From NCBI RefSeq assembly GCF_004341245.1, contig NZ_SLWY01000008.1:62001-126000 (forward strand): DNA of 64,000 nt, written 5' to 3'. Shown in pieces: positions 20,471 through 30,829 of the stretch; positions within the stretch are counted from its first letter, which is position 1; each line of letters opens with the position of its first letter. The notes below the pieces were generated by a model, which saw nothing but the letters and a program-made list of their open reading frames with translations, was not told the origin of the DNA and made no database searches. Source of the stretch: Plasticicumulans lactativorans. Lineage in GTDB: Bacteria > Pseudomonadota > Gammaproteobacteria > Competibacterales > Competibacteraceae. The translations under genes and the position numbers were made by a program.

Positions 20471-20983
20471 ATGGCACTGCTCAACATCCTGCACTTCCCC
20501 GACCCGCGGCTACGGCTCAAGGCCGTGCCGGTGACCGGCGTCGACGACGCCCTGCGCCAGCTGCTCCGCGACATGTTCGACACCATGTACGCCGCTCCCG
20601 GCATCGGCCTCGCGGCGACGCAGGTCAACGTGCAGAAGCGGCTGATGGTGATCGACGTCTCCGAGGACAAGAACGAGCCGCGCGTGTTCATCAACCCGGT
20701 GGTCACCGAGCGGCGCGGCGAGGAGGAGATGGACGAGGGCTGCCTGTCGGTGCCCGGCTTCTACGAGACCGTGCGCCGCGCCGAATGGATCCGCGTCAGC
20801 GCGCTCGACGCCGACGGCAGGCCGTTCGAGCTGGAAACCGACGGCCTGCTCGCGGTGTGCATCCAGCACGAGATCGATCACCTCGACGGCAAGCTGTTCG
20901 TCGACTACCTGTCGACCCTCAAGCGCGACCGCATCCGCCGCAAGCTGGAGAAGGATGCCCGCCACGAGACCGCGTCGCGCTGA
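20471..20983 (+). CDS. def: Peptide deformylase
   Basis: The 170-residue metalloenzyme removes the formyl group from new proteins. All three family motifs are present: GIGLAATQV near residue 44, EGCLSVP near 91 (metal Cys), and QHEIDHLDG near 134 (two metal His and catalytic Glu). It starts a forward cluster with fmt and rsmB, the usual translation-linked order, and is divergent from the LysM gene. Confidence 0.97.
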   Translation: MALLNILHFPDPRLRLKAVPVTGVDDALRQLLRDMFDTMYAAPGIGLAATQVNVQKRLMVIDVSEDKNEPRVFINPVVTERRGEEEMDEGCLSVPGFYETVRRAEWIRVSALDADGRPFELETDGLLAVCIQHEIDHLDGKLFVDYLSTLKRDRIRRKLEKDARHETASR

Positions 20984-21053
20984 GCCCGCGCCCGCATCCG
21001 CCACTGCGACGGCGCCACTGGGCGCCGTCGGTCGTTTCGAGGGAGGCCCGTGC

Positions 21054-22004
21054 ATGACCCGCCCGCAGCGCATCGTTTTCGCCGGCACGCCCGACTTCGC
21101 CGTCCCCACGCTCGACGCCCTGCTCGACAGCCGCCATCCCGTGGTCGGCGTCTACACCCAGCCCGACCGGCCGGCCGGTCGCGGCCGCCAGCTCACCGCG
21201 AGCCCGGTGAAGCAGCGCGCCTGCGCCGCCGGCGTGCCGGTGTGGCAGCCCGCCAGCCTGCGCACGCCGGCGGCGCAGGCGGCGCTGGCGGCGCTCGCGC
21301 CCGACCTGCTGGTGGTGGTCGCCTACGGCCTGATCCTGCCGCCGGCGGTGCTCGCGCTGCCGCGGCACGGCTGCGTGAACGTCCACGCCTCGCTGCTGCC
21401 GCGCTGGCGCGGCGCGGCGCCGATCCAGCGTGCGCTGCTCGCCGGCGACACGCTGACCGGCGTGACGCTGATGCAGATGGACGCCGGCCTCGACACCGGG
21501 CCGATGCTCGCCTACGCCACCTGGCCGATCGCCCCCGGCAGCACCGGCGGCGAGCTGCACGACGTGCTGGCCCGGCTCGGCGCCGAACTGCTGGCGGCAA
21601 AGCTCGACGCCCTGCTCGCCGGCAGGCTGACGCCGGTCGCGCAGGACGATACAAGCGCCTGCTACGCCGCGAAGCTCGACAAGGCCGAGGCCGAACTCGA
21701 CTGGACGCAGCCGGCCGCGACGCTCGAACGCCGGGTGCGGGCCTTCAACCCGTGGCCGGTGGCGCAGACGCAGCTGCCCGACGGCACCGTGCTGCGCGTG
21801 TGGCGGGCCGAGGCGCTGGCCGCGCCGACCACGGCCGCGCCGGGACAGGTGCTCGGCAGCGACCGCGACGGCATCGAGATCGCCTGCGGCAGCGGCCGGC
21901 TGCGCCTGACCGAACTGCAACTGCCGGGGCGCAAGCCGCAGCCGGCCGCCACCTTCATCAACAGCCGCCCGCTCGCCGGGCTGCGCCTGGGAGCCTCGAC
22001 ATGA
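21054..22004 (+). CDS. fmt: Methionyl-tRNA formyltransferase
   Basis: The 316-residue enzyme formylates initiator Met-tRNA. Motifs are [17 protein letters not shown] at the N terminus, the formyl-binding [21 protein letters not shown] near residue 110, and the C-terminal tRNA-binding domain with [11 protein letters not shown] and [15 protein letters not shown] precedes the ATG. It follows def by 70 bases and overlaps rsmB by four bases (ATGA), so translation of the pair is coupled. Confidence 0.97.
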   Translation: MTRPQRIVFAGTPDFAVPTLDALLDSRHPVVGVYTQPDRPAGRGRQLTASPVKQRACAAGVPVWQPASLRTPAAQAALAALAPDLLVVVAYGLILPPAVLALPRHGCVNVHASLLPRWRGAAPIQRALLAGDTLTGVTLMQMDAGLDTGPMLAYATWPIAPGSTGGELHDVLARLGAELLAAKLDALLAGRLTPVAQDDTSACYAAKLDKAEAELDWTQPAATLERRVRAFNPWPVAQTQLPDGTVLRVWRAEALAAPTTAAPGQVLGSDRDGIEIACGSGRLRLTELQLPGRKPQPAATFINSRPLAGLRLGAST

Positions 22005-23374
22005 ACCGCCCGCCCGCGCGCCGCGGCCGCCCGACCCGGCCCGCGCGCACCGCCGTCGCCGCCGCCCCGGCGGCGCACGATGCGCGCGCCGCCGCCGCGC
22101 TGACGCTCGCCGAGGTGCTCGCCCGCGGCGCCTCGCTCGCCACCGCGCTGCCACGCTTCGCCGCCGCGGTACCGCCGCGCGACCGCGGCCTGCACGCCGA
22201 ACTCTGCTACGGCACGCTGCGCTGGTATCCGCGCCTCGCCGCGACGCTCGACCTGCTGCTCGACCATCCGCTCAAACCCGGCAACGACGACCTGCGCGCG
22301 CTGCTGCTGCTCGGCCTGTACCAGCTCGAACACCTGCGGGTGCCCGAGTACGCCGCGGTCAGCAGCCTGGTCGACGCGGTGCGCGGGCTCGGCAAGCCCT
22401 GGGCCGCCGGGCTCGCCAACGCCGTGCTGCGCAACGCCCTGCGCCGGCACGACGAGCTCGAGGCACGCCTCGCCGCGGTGCCGAGCGCGGCGCACGCGCA
22501 CCCCGACTGGCTGCTCGCGGCGTTGCAGGCGGACTGGCCGCAGGACTGGCCGGCCGTGGTGGCGGCGAACAACCGCCAGGCGCCGTTCGCGCTGCGCGTC
22601 AACCTCGCGCGGCAGTCACGCACGGCGTACCTCGACGAGCTCGCCGCCGCGGGGCGCCCGGCACATGCCCACGCGCACGTCGCCAGCGCCGTGGTGCTCG
22701 ACACCCCCTGCGACGTCGACGCGCTGCCGGGCTTCGCCGACGGCCGCGTGTCGGTGCAGGACGCCGCCGGCCAACTCGCCGCCGAACTGCTCGACGCCGC
22801 CCCCGGCATGCGCGTGCTCGACGCCTGCGCCGCGCCCGGCGGCAAGACCTGCCACCTGCTCGAACGCACCCCGGGGCTCGACCTGCTCGCGCTCGACATC
22901 GACGGCGAGCGCCTCGGGCGCGTGCGCGCCAACCTCGATCGCCTGGGCCTGCACGCGGAGCTGCGCACCGCCGACGCCCTGGCCCCGGTCACCTGGTGGG
23001 ACGGCCGCGCCTTCGACCGCATCCTGCTCGATGCGCCCTGCTCGGCCACCGGCGTGATCCGCCGCCACCCCGACATCAAGGCGCTGCGCAGCGCCGCGGA
23101 CATCGCCGTGCTGGCCGAGCGCCAGCTCGCGCTGCTCGGGGCGCTGTGGCCGCTGCTGCGGGTGGGCGGTATGCTGCTGTATGCGACCTGCTCGATCCTC
23201 AGCCGCGAGAACGATCAGACCTTGGCCGAATTCCTGCGCACCCACCCCGATGCCCTGGCGCTACCGATCACGGCGGCGTGGGGGCGTGGTGGCGAGCACG
23301 GCCGCCAGATCCTGCCGGGGGGGGAGGACATGGACGGCTTCTACTACGCCCGCCTCGTCCGGCGCGCCGCCTGA
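22001..23374 (+). CDS. rsmB: 16S rRNA m5C967 methyltransferase RsmB
   Basis: The 457-residue enzyme uses S-adenosylmethionine to methylate C967 of 16S rRNA. A NusB-like RNA-binding domain ([18 protein letters not shown], residues about 30-160) precedes the methyltransferase core: [19 protein letters not shown], the first catalytic-type motif [16 protein letters not shown], and the second Cys in [15 protein letters not shown]. The N-terminal Arg/Pro-rich tail is longer than in Escherichia coli. It overlaps fmt by four bases. Confidence 0.96.
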   Translation: MNRPPARRGRPTRPARTAVAAAPAAHDARAAAALTLAEVLARGASLATALPRFAAAVPPRDRGLHAELCYGTLRWYPRLAATLDLLLDHPLKPGNDDLRALLLLGLYQLEHLRVPEYAAVSSLVDAVRGLGKPWAAGLANAVLRNALRRHDELEARLAAVPSAAHAHPDWLLAALQADWPQDWPAVVAANNRQAPFALRVNLARQSRTAYLDELAAAGRPAHAHAHVASAVVLDTPCDVDALPGFADGRVSVQDAAGQLAAELLDAAPGMRVLDACAAPGGKTCHLLERTPGLDLLALDIDGERLGRVRANLDRLGLHAELRTADALAPVTWWDGRAFDRILLDAPCSATGVIRRHPDIKALRSAADIAVLAERQLALLGALWPLLRVGGMLLYATCSILSRENDQTLAEFLRTHPDALALPITAAWGRGGEHGRQILPGGEDMDGFYYARLVRRAA

Positions 23375-23386
23375 GCCGCGCCGCCC

Positions 23387-23968
23387 GTGACGCCCTCGCC
23401 TGCTCCGCACCGCCGACCGCTCGCGTTCTGGCTGCTGGTGGTCGCGGCCGCGCTGTCGGCGTCGCTCGCCTGGGCCGAGGGCGGCTTCCGCGTGGCGCGC
23501 GCGATCTCGCAGGTGCGCGAGGGCGTGGTGCTGCTCGATGCGCGCATCGACTACGACTTCAGCAAGGCGACGCTCGACGCCCTGCACAACGGCGTGCCGC
23601 TGACCGTCGAGATCGAGATCGAGATCCTGCGCAGCCGCGACTGGGCGTGGGACGAGACCGTCGCCGCGCTGACCCAGCGCTACCGGCTGGAGTACCACGC
23701 GCTCGCCCGCCAGTACGTCGTCGTCAACCTCAACAGCGGCGAGTTCCGCAGCTTCCCGACGCGCGCCGCGGCGCTCGTCTACATGGGTGAGCTCAACGAC
23801 TTCCCGGTGCTCGACGCCGCGCTGCTCGACGGCCGCAGCAGCGGCAGCGTCTACGGGCGCATCCGCGCCGGGCTCGACATCGAGGCGCTGCCGCCGCCGC
23901 TGCGCCCGGTGGCCTATCTGTCGAGCGCCTGGCGGCTCGGCAGCCCCTGGCTGGTGTGGTCGCTATGA
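23387..23968 (+). CDS. DUF4390 protein upstream of ntrYX
   Basis: The 193-residue protein has an N-terminal signal or anchor helix (FWLLVVAAALSASLAWA) and a DUF4390 domain rich in beta strands (VVLLDARIDYDFSKATLDAL, then VYMGELNDFPVLDAALL). It sits between rsmB and ntrY, a conserved neighbourhood in betaproteobacteria, and its stop overlaps the ntrY start. It is probably periplasmic and may assist the NtrY sensor, but no function is established. The start is a GTG with no clear ribosome-binding site. Confidence 0.82.
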   Translation: MTPSPAPHRRPLAFWLLVVAAALSASLAWAEGGFRVARAISQVREGVVLLDARIDYDFSKATLDALHNGVPLTVEIEIEILRSRDWAWDETVAALTQRYRLEYHALARQYVVVNLNSGEFRSFPTRAAALVYMGELNDFPVLDAALLDGRSSGSVYGRIRAGLDIEALPPPLRPVAYLSSAWRLGSPWLVWSL

Positions 23969-26160
23969 AGCGCTGGCTGCGTCGCGACTTCCTCGCCATC
24001 CTGCTGCTGCTGGCGATCCTGCTGATCACGCTGGCGCTGATGAGCGAGGCGACGTCGAACTCGGCGCGCTTCGGCGAGAACTACTCGACGCTGCTGATCG
24101 CGAGCGGCGTGGGCTTCCTGCTGCTCACCGCGCTGATCGGGCGCAACCTCTGGCAGCTGGCACGCCAGGTGCGCAGCAACGAGCCCGGCTCGCGCCTGAC
24201 GCTGCGGCTGATGACGCTGTTCGTCGCGATCTCGCTCGCGCCGGTGACGGTGGTCTACTACTTCTCGGTGCAGTTCCTGTCGCGCAGCATCGACTCCTGG
24301 TTCGACGTGCGCGTGGAGCGCGCGCTGGAGGATGCGCTGGAGCTGTCGCGCACCGCGCTCGACCTGCGCATGCGCGAGGTGCTGAAGCAGACGCTGCGCA
24401 TCGCCACCCAGCTCGCCGACATCGGCCCGGCGGTGACGTCGATCACGCTGTCGGAGCTGCGCGAGGACTCCGACGCCATCGAGCTGACGCTGATGGACCT
24501 CAACGGCATCGCCCGCGTGGTCGACGGTGCCGAGGCAACCACGCTGGTCCCCGAGCGCCCCGAGGAGGCGGTGCTGAGCCAGGTGCGCCAGGGCCGCGCC
24601 TGGGTCAACCTGATGCCGACCGGCGATGCGGGGCTGCAGCTGCGCACGCTGGTGCGTATCCCCACGGTGATGCGTGCCGGCAGCAACGAACGCATCCTGC
24701 AGGCGCTGTTCCCGGTCGCCGACCGCTTCAACACGCTCGGCAGCTCGGTGCAGTCGGCGTTCGATTCGTACAAGGAACTGGTGTTCCTGCGCGGGCCGCT
24801 GAAGACGAGCTTCATCCTCACGCTGTCGCTGGTGCTGCTGCTCGGCATCCTCACCGCGCTGTCGGCGGCGGTGCACTCGGCGCGGCGCCTGGTGCAGCCG
24901 GTGCGCGACCTCGCCGAGGGCACCCGTGCGGTCGCCGCCGGCCAGTACGACAAGCAGCTGCCGCAGGGGCCGAACGACGAGCTCGGCTTCCTGGTGCAGT
25001 CCTTCAACGACATGACCCGCCGCCTCGCCCAGGCGCGCGACAGCGCGGCCGAGAGCCAGCAGCAGGTGGAGGCGCAGCGCACCTACCTGGAGACCGTGCT
25101 CGCACGGCTGTCCTCGGGCGTGCTGACGCTCGACCACGGCGGCCATCCGCGCACCTTCAACGCCGCCGCGCTGCAGATCCTCGGCATGGACACCACGCAG
25201 CCGCCTGCCGACGCCCACGGCGCGCCACTCGCCCACCTGCTGGAGGCGATCGCCCACCACCTCGCCGGCGAGGCCGCCGAGTGGCGCCAGGAGGTCACGC
25301 TGTTCGTGCCCGGCGGGCGCCGGGTGCTGATGTGCCGCGGCTCGCAGCTGCCCGACGGCGTCGGCCTCAAGGGCGGGCACGTGCTGGTGTTCGACGACAT
25401 CACCACGCTGGTGCAGGCCGAGCGCGATGCCGCCTGGGCCGAGGTGGCCCGCCGCCTCGCCCACGAGATCAAGAACCCGCTGACGCCGATCCAGCTCGCC
25501 GCCGAGCGCATCCGCCACAAATACCTCAGCAAGCTCGGCGCCGAGGACGGCCGCGTGCTCGACCGCGGCACCCACACCATCGTGCAGCAAGTGGCGGCGA
25601 TGAAGGACATGGTCGACGCCTTCAACGACTACGCCCGCGCCCCGCAGCTGCGGCTGACGACGATCGCGCTGAACGACTTCATCACCGACGTGCTCTACCT
25701 CTACCGCGACTACCCGGCGGGGGTGGAGATCCAGCTCGCGCTCGACCCCGCCGCGCCCGCCATCGAGGCCGACAAGGGGCGGCTGCGGCAGCTGCTGCAC
25801 AACGTGGTCAAGAACGCCATCGAGGCGATCCGCGACGGCCACGGCTCGCTGCTGCGCATCAGCACGCAGCTCACCCACGATGGCGCCGAGCTGGTGTTCG
25901 AGGACGACGGGCCGGGCTTCCCCGAGGGCAGCAACGTGTTCGAGCCCTACGTGACTACCAAACCCAAGGGCACCGGGCTAGGCTTGGCGATCGTCAAGAA
26001 GATCGTCGAAGAGCACGGTGGCCTGATCCGCGCCGAAAACCCGCCCGAGGGTGGCGCCCGCATTTCGATCCGCTTCCCCCTCAGCCCCGGCGCCGACGCC
26101 CACGTGCCGTCGGTGCCACCCGCTGTCGTTCCACTGGTACAACCGCAGGAGGCAGGATGA
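23965..26160 (+). CDS. ntrY: Sensor histidine kinase NtrY
   Basis: The 731-residue inner-membrane kinase partners NtrX. It has several N-terminal transmembrane helices, an extracytoplasmic sensor region (about residues 110-280), a further helix near 285 and a HAMP domain (RRLVQPVRDLAEGTRAVAAG). These are followed by a PAS domain from about 370, HisKA with the phospho-acceptor His500 in RLAHEIKNPLTPIQ, and HATPase with NVVKNAIEAI, DDGPGFP and [13 protein letters not shown]. It overlaps both neighbours by four bases. NtrYX responds to nitrogen and redox cues in related bacteria. Confidence 0.94.
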   Translation: MKRWLRRDFLAILLLLAILLITLALMSEATSNSARFGENYSTLLIASGVGFLLLTALIGRNLWQLARQVRSNEPGSRLTLRLMTLFVAISLAPVTVVYYFSVQFLSRSIDSWFDVRVERALEDALELSRTALDLRMREVLKQTLRIATQLADIGPAVTSITLSELREDSDAIELTLMDLNGIARVVDGAEATTLVPERPEEAVLSQVRQGRAWVNLMPTGDAGLQLRTLVRIPTVMRAGSNERILQALFPVADRFNTLGSSVQSAFDSYKELVFLRGPLKTSFILTLSLVLLLGILTALSAAVHSARRLVQPVRDLAEGTRAVAAGQYDKQLPQGPNDELGFLVQSFNDMTRRLAQARDSAAESQQQVEAQRTYLETVLARLSSGVLTLDHGGHPRTFNAAALQILGMDTTQPPADAHGAPLAHLLEAIAHHLAGEAAEWRQEVTLFVPGGRRVLMCRGSQLPDGVGLKGGHVLVFDDITTLVQAERDAAWAEVARRLAHEIKNPLTPIQLAAERIRHKYLSKLGAEDGRVLDRGTHTIVQQVAAMKDMVDAFNDYARAPQLRLTTIALNDFITDVLYLYRDYPAGVEIQLALDPAAPAIEADKGRLRQLLHNVVKNAIEAIRDGHGSLLRISTQLTHDGAELVFEDDGPGFPEGSNVFEPYVTTKPKGTGLGLAIVKKIVEEHGGLIRAENPPEGGARISIRFPLSPGADAHVPSVPPAVVPLVQPQEAG

Positions 26161-27533
26161 GCACAGCTCACATCCTGGTCGTCGACGATGAGCCGGACAT
26201 CCGCGATCTGGTGAAGGAAATCCTCGAGGACGAAGGCTACGAGGTTTCCATCGCCGAGAACGGCGCCAGCGCGCGCGAGGCGCGGCGGGCGCGCCGCCCC
26301 GACCTCATCCTGCTCGACATCTGGATGCCCGACATCGACGGCATCAGCCTGCTGAAGGAATGGGCCGAGGCCGACGGCCTGCCCTGCCCGGTGATCATGA
26401 TGTCGGGCCATGGCACCGTGGAGACCGCCGTCGAGGCCACCCGCCTCGGCGCCTGGGACTTCATCGAGAAGCCGCTGTCGATGGCCAAGCTGCTGCTCAC
26501 CGTCGAGCGCGCCCTCGAAGCCGACAAGCTCGCGCGCGAGAACCAGGGGCTGCGCCGCCACGCCCGCCCGGTCACCGAGCCGGTGGGCCGCAGCGAGGTG
26601 ATCCAGCGCCTGCGCGCCCAGGCCGGCCGCATCGCGAGCCACGACGCGCCGGTGCTGATCGCCGGCGAGCCGGGCACCGGCAAGGAGATCTACGCGCGCT
26701 ACATCCACGCGCAGAGCCCGCGCCGCGCCGGGCCGTTCGTCGACGTCGGCGTGGGTTCGATCGCGCGCGAGAACTCGGCGCTCGAGCTGTTCGGCTCGGA
26801 GGACGGCGATCGCGTGCACTACGGGCGCCTGGAGCAGGCCAGCGGCGGCACGCTGTTCCTCGACGAACTCGCCGACATGGCGCTGGAAACCCAGGCCAAG
26901 CTCGCCGGGGCGCTGGAGAACGGCTCGTTCCTGCGCGTCGGCGGCAAGGAGCCGGTGCAGGTCAACGTGCGCATCATCGCCGCCACCCACCGCGACCTCG
27001 AGGCCGAGATCGCCGCCGGGCGCTTCCGCGAGGACCTCTACTACCACCTCAACGTGCTGCCGATCCGCCTGCCGCCGCTGCGCGAGCACCCCGAGGACGT
27101 GCCGGAGCTGCTGACCTACTACGTCAACTACTTCGTCGACCAGGAGAACCTGCCCTACCGCAACTTCACGATGGCGGCGCGCAACCGCCTGCGCAATTAC
27201 GGCTGGCCGGGCAACATCCGCGAGCTGAAGAACCTCGTGCAGCGCCTGCTGATCCTCGGCGGCGGCGAGGAGATCGCGCTCGAGGAGGTCGAGTCGGCGA
27301 TCTCGCACAGCGCGCCGGCGCGCCCGCGCGAGCCGGTCGGCGCGATCCCGCTCGACCTGCCGCTGCGCGAGGCGCGCGAGCAGTTCGAGCGCGCCTACCT
27401 CACCCAGCAGTTCAAGGAGTGCGACGGCAACGTCGCGCGCCTGGCCGAGAAGGTCGGCATGGAACGCACCAACCTGTACCGCAAGCTGCGCGCGCTGGGC
27501 ATCGACCCCAAGCGCACGCCCGAAGACGACTGA
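26157..27533 (+). CDS. ntrX: Response regulator NtrX, AAA+ type without the GAFTGA loop
   Basis: The 458-residue regulator has a receiver domain with phospho-acceptor Asp in LILLDIWMPDIDG (about residue 54). An AAA+ ATPase follows with Walker A GEPGTGKE near 171, Walker B TLFLDELAD and an arginine-finger region NVRIIAATHRDLE. A Fis-type helix-turn-helix closes it (NVARLAEKVGMERTNLYRKLRAL). Where sigma-54 activators have GAFTGA, this protein reads ELFGSEDGDRVHYGRLEQA, so the sigma-54-contacting loop is absent. It therefore probably acts at sigma-70 promoters or as a repressor. Confidence 0.93.
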   Translation: MSTAHILVVDDEPDIRDLVKEILEDEGYEVSIAENGASAREARRARRPDLILLDIWMPDIDGISLLKEWAEADGLPCPVIMMSGHGTVETAVEATRLGAWDFIEKPLSMAKLLLTVERALEADKLARENQGLRRHARPVTEPVGRSEVIQRLRAQAGRIASHDAPVLIAGEPGTGKEIYARYIHAQSPRRAGPFVDVGVGSIARENSALELFGSEDGDRVHYGRLEQASGGTLFLDELADMALETQAKLAGALENGSFLRVGGKEPVQVNVRIIAATHRDLEAEIAAGRFREDLYYHLNVLPIRLPPLREHPEDVPELLTYYVNYFVDQENLPYRNFTMAARNRLRNYGWPGNIRELKNLVQRLLILGGGEEIALEEVESAISHSAPARPREPVGAIPLDLPLREAREQFERAYLTQQFKECDGNVARLAEKVGMERTNLYRKLRALGIDPKRTPEDD

Positions 27534-27569
27534 GCCGGGCCTCGCCCGGACGTCCACGGGGCCGCTGCC

Positions 27570-28964
27570 ATGAAGATCCTCATCCTCGGTGCCGGGCAGG
27601 TCGGCGCCTCGGTGGCCTACAACCTGGCCGGCGAGACCGGCAACGACATCACCCTGGTCGACACCCGCGCCGACGTGCTCGCCGACCTGCAGGACCGCAT
27701 CGACATCCGCACCGTGTGCGGCCACGCCGCGCACCCCGGCGTGCTCGCCGCCGCCGGCGCCGCCGACGCCGACCTGCTGATCGCGCTCACCTCCAGCGAC
27801 GAGGTGAACATGATCGCCTGCCTGATCGCCGACCGCCTGCACCGCACGCCGAAGAAGATCGCGCGCGTGCGCGGCGCCGACTACGCCAGCGCCGAGGGGC
27901 TGTTCAGCACCAACGGCGGCAAGGACGGCGGCCTGCCGATCGACGTGCGCATCGCCCCCGAACAGCTCGTCACCGAGCACGTCCAGCGGCTGATCGAGAA
28001 CCCCGGCGCGCTGCAGGTGCTCGACTTCGCCGAGGGCCTGGTGCGGCTGGTCGGCGTGCGCGCCTACCACGGCGGCAACCTGGTCGGCCACGCCCTGCTC
28101 GATCTGCCGCGGCACATGCCGGGCATCGACGCGCGCGTGGCGGCGATCTTCCGCCAGGGCAACCCGATCATCCCCGAGGGCGACACCGTCATCGAGGTCG
28201 ACGACGAGGTCTTCTTCGTCACCGCCAAGCGCAACATCCGCGCGGTGATGGCCGAGCTGCGCAAGCTCGACAAGCCGGTCAAGCGCGTGATGCTCGCCGG
28301 CGGCGGCAACATCGGCCGGCGCCTCGCCAAGGCGCTGGAGGAGCGCTTCCAGGTCAAGCTGATCGAGCGCAACCCCGACTGCGCGCGGCGCATCGCCGAG
28401 GAGCTCGGCCGCACCATCGTGCTGCTCGGCGACGCCGCCGACGAGGAGCTGCTGCTCGAGGAGAACATCGAGCACACCGACGTGTTCTGCGCGGTGACCA
28501 ACGACGACGAGGCCAACATCCTCTCGGCGATGCTCGCCAAGCGCCTCGGCGCGCGCAAGGTGATGGCGCTGATCAACCGCCCGGCCTACGTCGACCTGGT
28601 CGAGGCCTCGGGCACCGTCGACGTCGCCATCTCGCCGCAGCAGACCACCATCTCGGGCCTGCTCGCCTACATCCGCCGCGGCGACGTGGCCCGCGTGCAC
28701 AGCCTGCGCCGTGGCGCCGCCGAGGCGATCGAGGCGGTCGCGCACGGTGATCGCAACACCTCGAAGGTGGTCGGCCGCTGCGTCGAGGAGATCCGCCTGC
28801 CACCGGGCACCACCATCGGTGCCGTGGTGCGCGACAACGAGGTCATCATCGCCCACCACGACACGCTGATTCAGGCCGAGGACCACGTGATCCTGTTCCT
28901 GGTCGACAAGCGGCGCGTCAAGGACGTCGAGAACCTGTTCCGCGTCAGCGCGACCTTCCTGTGA
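27570..28964 (+). CDS. trkA: Trk potassium uptake regulatory protein TrkA
   Basis: The 464-residue cytoplasmic protein has the duplicated TrkA layout. Two NAD-binding RCK_N domains ([19 protein letters not shown] at the start and [16 protein letters not shown] near residue 240) are each followed by an RCK_C domain. It gates the TrkH/TrkG potassium channel in response to nucleotide. It follows ntrX by 36 bases, the usual position in betaproteobacteria, and its stop overlaps the next gene start as GTGA. No trkH is in the window. Confidence 0.95.
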   Translation: MKILILGAGQVGASVAYNLAGETGNDITLVDTRADVLADLQDRIDIRTVCGHAAHPGVLAAAGAADADLLIALTSSDEVNMIACLIADRLHRTPKKIARVRGADYASAEGLFSTNGGKDGGLPIDVRIAPEQLVTEHVQRLIENPGALQVLDFAEGLVRLVGVRAYHGGNLVGHALLDLPRHMPGIDARVAAIFRQGNPIIPEGDTVIEVDDEVFFVTAKRNIRAVMAELRKLDKPVKRVMLAGGGNIGRRLAKALEERFQVKLIERNPDCARRIAEELGRTIVLLGDAADEELLLEENIEHTDVFCAVTNDDEANILSAMLAKRLGARKVMALINRPAYVDLVEASGTVDVAISPQQTTISGLLAYIRRGDVARVHSLRRGAAEAIEAVAHGDRNTSKVVGRCVEEIRLPPGTTIGAVVRDNEVIIAHHDTLIQAEDHVILFLVDKRRVKDVENLFRVSATFL

Positions 28965-29551
28965 GCGACGCCGATCGCGAGCGCTGGGATGCGCGCTACC
29001 GCAGCGGCCTGCTGACCCAGACCCCCGCCGCCGTGCTCACCGCCAACCACCACCTGCTGCCGGCCGGCGGGCGCGCGCTCGACCTCGCCTGCGGGCTCGG
29101 CGCCAACGCCCGGGTACTCGCCGCCGCCGGCCTCGACACCCACGCCTGGGACGTCTCGCCGGTCGCCGTCGGCCAGCTCGACGCGCACGCCGCGGCGGCC
29201 GGGCTGACGGTGCACAGCGCGGTGCGCGACGTGCTGCTGGCGCCGCCGCCGCCGGCGAGCTTCGACGTCATCGTCGTCGCCCGCTTCCTCGACCGCGCGC
29301 TGTGTCCGGCGCTCGCCGCCGCGCTGCGCCCCGGCGGGCTGCTGTTCTACGAGACCTTCACCCGGCTCGCGCGCGGCGGGCCGACCAACCCGGACTGGTC
29401 GCTCGCGGAAAGCGAACTGCTCGCGCTGTTCGCCGGCCTCGCCGTGCGCTTCCACCGCGACGACTGGGACACCGGCGACCCGGCGCTCGGCCTGCGCGGC
29501 TTCGCGCAGTTCGTCGGCCAGCGCCCGCACGCCGCGGAGACCCGGCGATGA
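28961..29551 (+). CDS. Class I SAM-dependent methyltransferase, TehB-like
   Basis: The 196-residue cytoplasmic enzyme shows the motif I pattern [20 protein letters not shown] near residue 40, an acidic motif II region ([12 protein letters not shown]) and [14 protein letters not shown]. Its N terminus ([10 protein letters not shown]) is typical of the TehB/thiopurine-like group. The substrate is unknown. It starts at GTG overlapping the trkA stop and overlaps the next gene by four bases, so it belongs to the same transcript. Confidence 0.85.
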   Translation: MSDADRERWDARYRSGLLTQTPAAVLTANHHLLPAGGRALDLACGLGANARVLAAAGLDTHAWDVSPVAVGQLDAHAAAAGLTVHSAVRDVLLAPPPPASFDVIVVARFLDRALCPALAAALRPGGLLFYETFTRLARGGPTNPDWSLAESELLALFAGLAVRFHRDDWDTGDPALGLRGFAQFVGQRPHAAETRR

Positions 29552-29871
29552 ACCCCGCCCCCCTCGAAGCCATGCTCGCCCGCGGCCAGGACAACGCCCT
29601 GCTGCGCTTCAGCCTCGGCAGCGCCTGGCTCGGCCAGGGCGAGCCGGCGCGCGCCGCCGAACACCTGGCCCGCGCGGTCGAGCACGACCCGGGCTATTCC
29701 GCCGCCTGGAAGCTGCTCGGCAAGGCGCTCGCCGCCGCCGGCGACGCGCCCGCCGCCCGCGCCGCCTACGCGCGCGGCATCGAGGTGGCGACGGCGAAGG
29801 GTGACCTGCAGGCGGCGAAGGAGATGCAGGTGTTCCTGAAGCGGCTGCAGCGCGAGCCGCCGGCGCCGTAG
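29548..29871 (+). CDS. Small tetratricopeptide-repeat protein
   Basis: The 107-residue protein contains about two TPR units (RFSLGSAWLGQGEPARAAEHL and AAWKLLGKALAAAGDAPAARA), a scaffold for protein-protein contact. It has no signal peptide. Its start overlaps the stop of the methyltransferase gene. It ends 9 bases before the convergent acyltransferase gene. No partner is evident beyond the operon neighbours. Confidence 0.85.
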   Translation: MNPAPLEAMLARGQDNALLRFSLGSAWLGQGEPARAAEHLARAVEHDPGYSAAWKLLGKALAAAGDAPAARAAYARGIEVATAKGDLQAAKEMQVFLKRLQREPPAP

Positions 29872-29880
29872 CGGCGCGGC

Positions 29881-30786
29881 TCAGTCGCGGTAGAACGGCG
29901 GCGCGCCGGCGGGGCGCGTCTTGAAGCGCTTGTAGGCCCACAGGTACTGCGCCGGGCAGGCGCGCACCGCTGCCTCGACGCCGGCGTTGAGCGCGGCCAG
30001 CGAGGCGCCGAGGTCGTCGCCGCTGAACGCCGGCGCGAGCGGCGTGAAGGTGAGCCGGTAGCCGCGCCCGCGCGGCAGGCGCTCGGCGACCAGCACGCAG
30101 GCCTGCGCGCCGCTCTTCATCGCCAGCCGCGACGCCAGCGTCATCGTGCACGCGGGGATGCCGAAGAACGGCGCGAACTCGCCGTTGCCGGCGCCGGGGT
30201 CCTGGTCGGGCAGGATGCCGACCACCTCGCCGCGCTTCAGCGCGGCGAGCTGCGCGCGCACCCCGCCCTGGTCGGTGGGCACCAGCGTCGCCCCCAGGCG
30301 CTCGCGCCCGCCGCGCACCAGCGCGTCGATGCCGAGGCGCGTCGGCCGGTACAGGCTGGTGATCGGGTAATGCGCCGACATGTACAGCCCGGCGACCTCC
30401 CAGGCGCCGAGGTGCGGCGCGAACACCAGCGCCCCGCGCCCGCCGGCGCGCGCCGCGGCGAATGCCTCCTCGCCGCGCACTTCGCGCACGAGTTCCATGA
30501 TGCGCGCGCCCGGCCACAGCCACAGCGCGCCGAGTTCGAGCATGCCCTTGGCGGTCTCGCGCAGCGTGGCGGCGAGCAGGCGCCGGCGGGCGCCGGCGTC
30601 GAGCGCCGGGAAGCAGGCCTCGAGGTTGCGCGCGGCGATGCGCCGCGTGGCGTTGGGCAGCACGGCGAGCAGGCTGCCGATGCCCGCGCCGAGCGCGTGC
30701 ACGAGCGGCAGCGGCAGCCGCGCCAGCGCGCGCAGCAGGCCTTCGACGAGCGCCGCGCGACGCGCGCGGGAGATCAGCCGGGGCAT
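29881..30786 (-). CDS. Lipid A biosynthesis lauroyl/myristoyl acyltransferase family protein
   Basis: The 301-residue inner-membrane protein belongs to the LpxL/HtrB family that adds secondary acyl chains to lipid A. It has an N-terminal hydrophobic segment, the H-X4-E catalytic motif in FAPHLGAWEVAG near residue 122, and GILPDQDPG plus FFGIPACTMT further on. The length is typical. It lies 43 bases downstream of mlaA on the same strand, so two outer-membrane lipid genes are grouped. Confidence 0.9.
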   Translation of the reverse strand: MPRLISRARRAALVEGLLRALARLPLPLVHALGAGIGSLLAVLPNATRRIAARNLEACFPALDAGARRRLLAATLRETAKGMLELGALWLWPGARIMELVREVRGEEAFAAARAGGRGALVFAPHLGAWEVAGLYMSAHYPITSLYRPTRLGIDALVRGGRERLGATLVPTDQGGVRAQLAALKRGEVVGILPDQDPGAGNGEFAPFFGIPACTMTLASRLAMKSGAQACVLVAERLPRGRGYRLTFTPLAPAFSGDDLGASLAALNAGVEAAVRACPAQYLWAYKRFKTRPAGAPPFYRD

Positions 30787-30829
30787 CGGTACAAGCGCGA
30801 CGCGCGCGCGACGCTGCGGTCGCGGCGCG

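Noticed and set aside
23787-26156. Fusion of an upstream protein to NtrX suggested by one long open frame
   Set aside because: The upstream part is a shadow of ntrY in another frame; ntrX starts at the ATG at 26157 that overlaps the ntrY stop.
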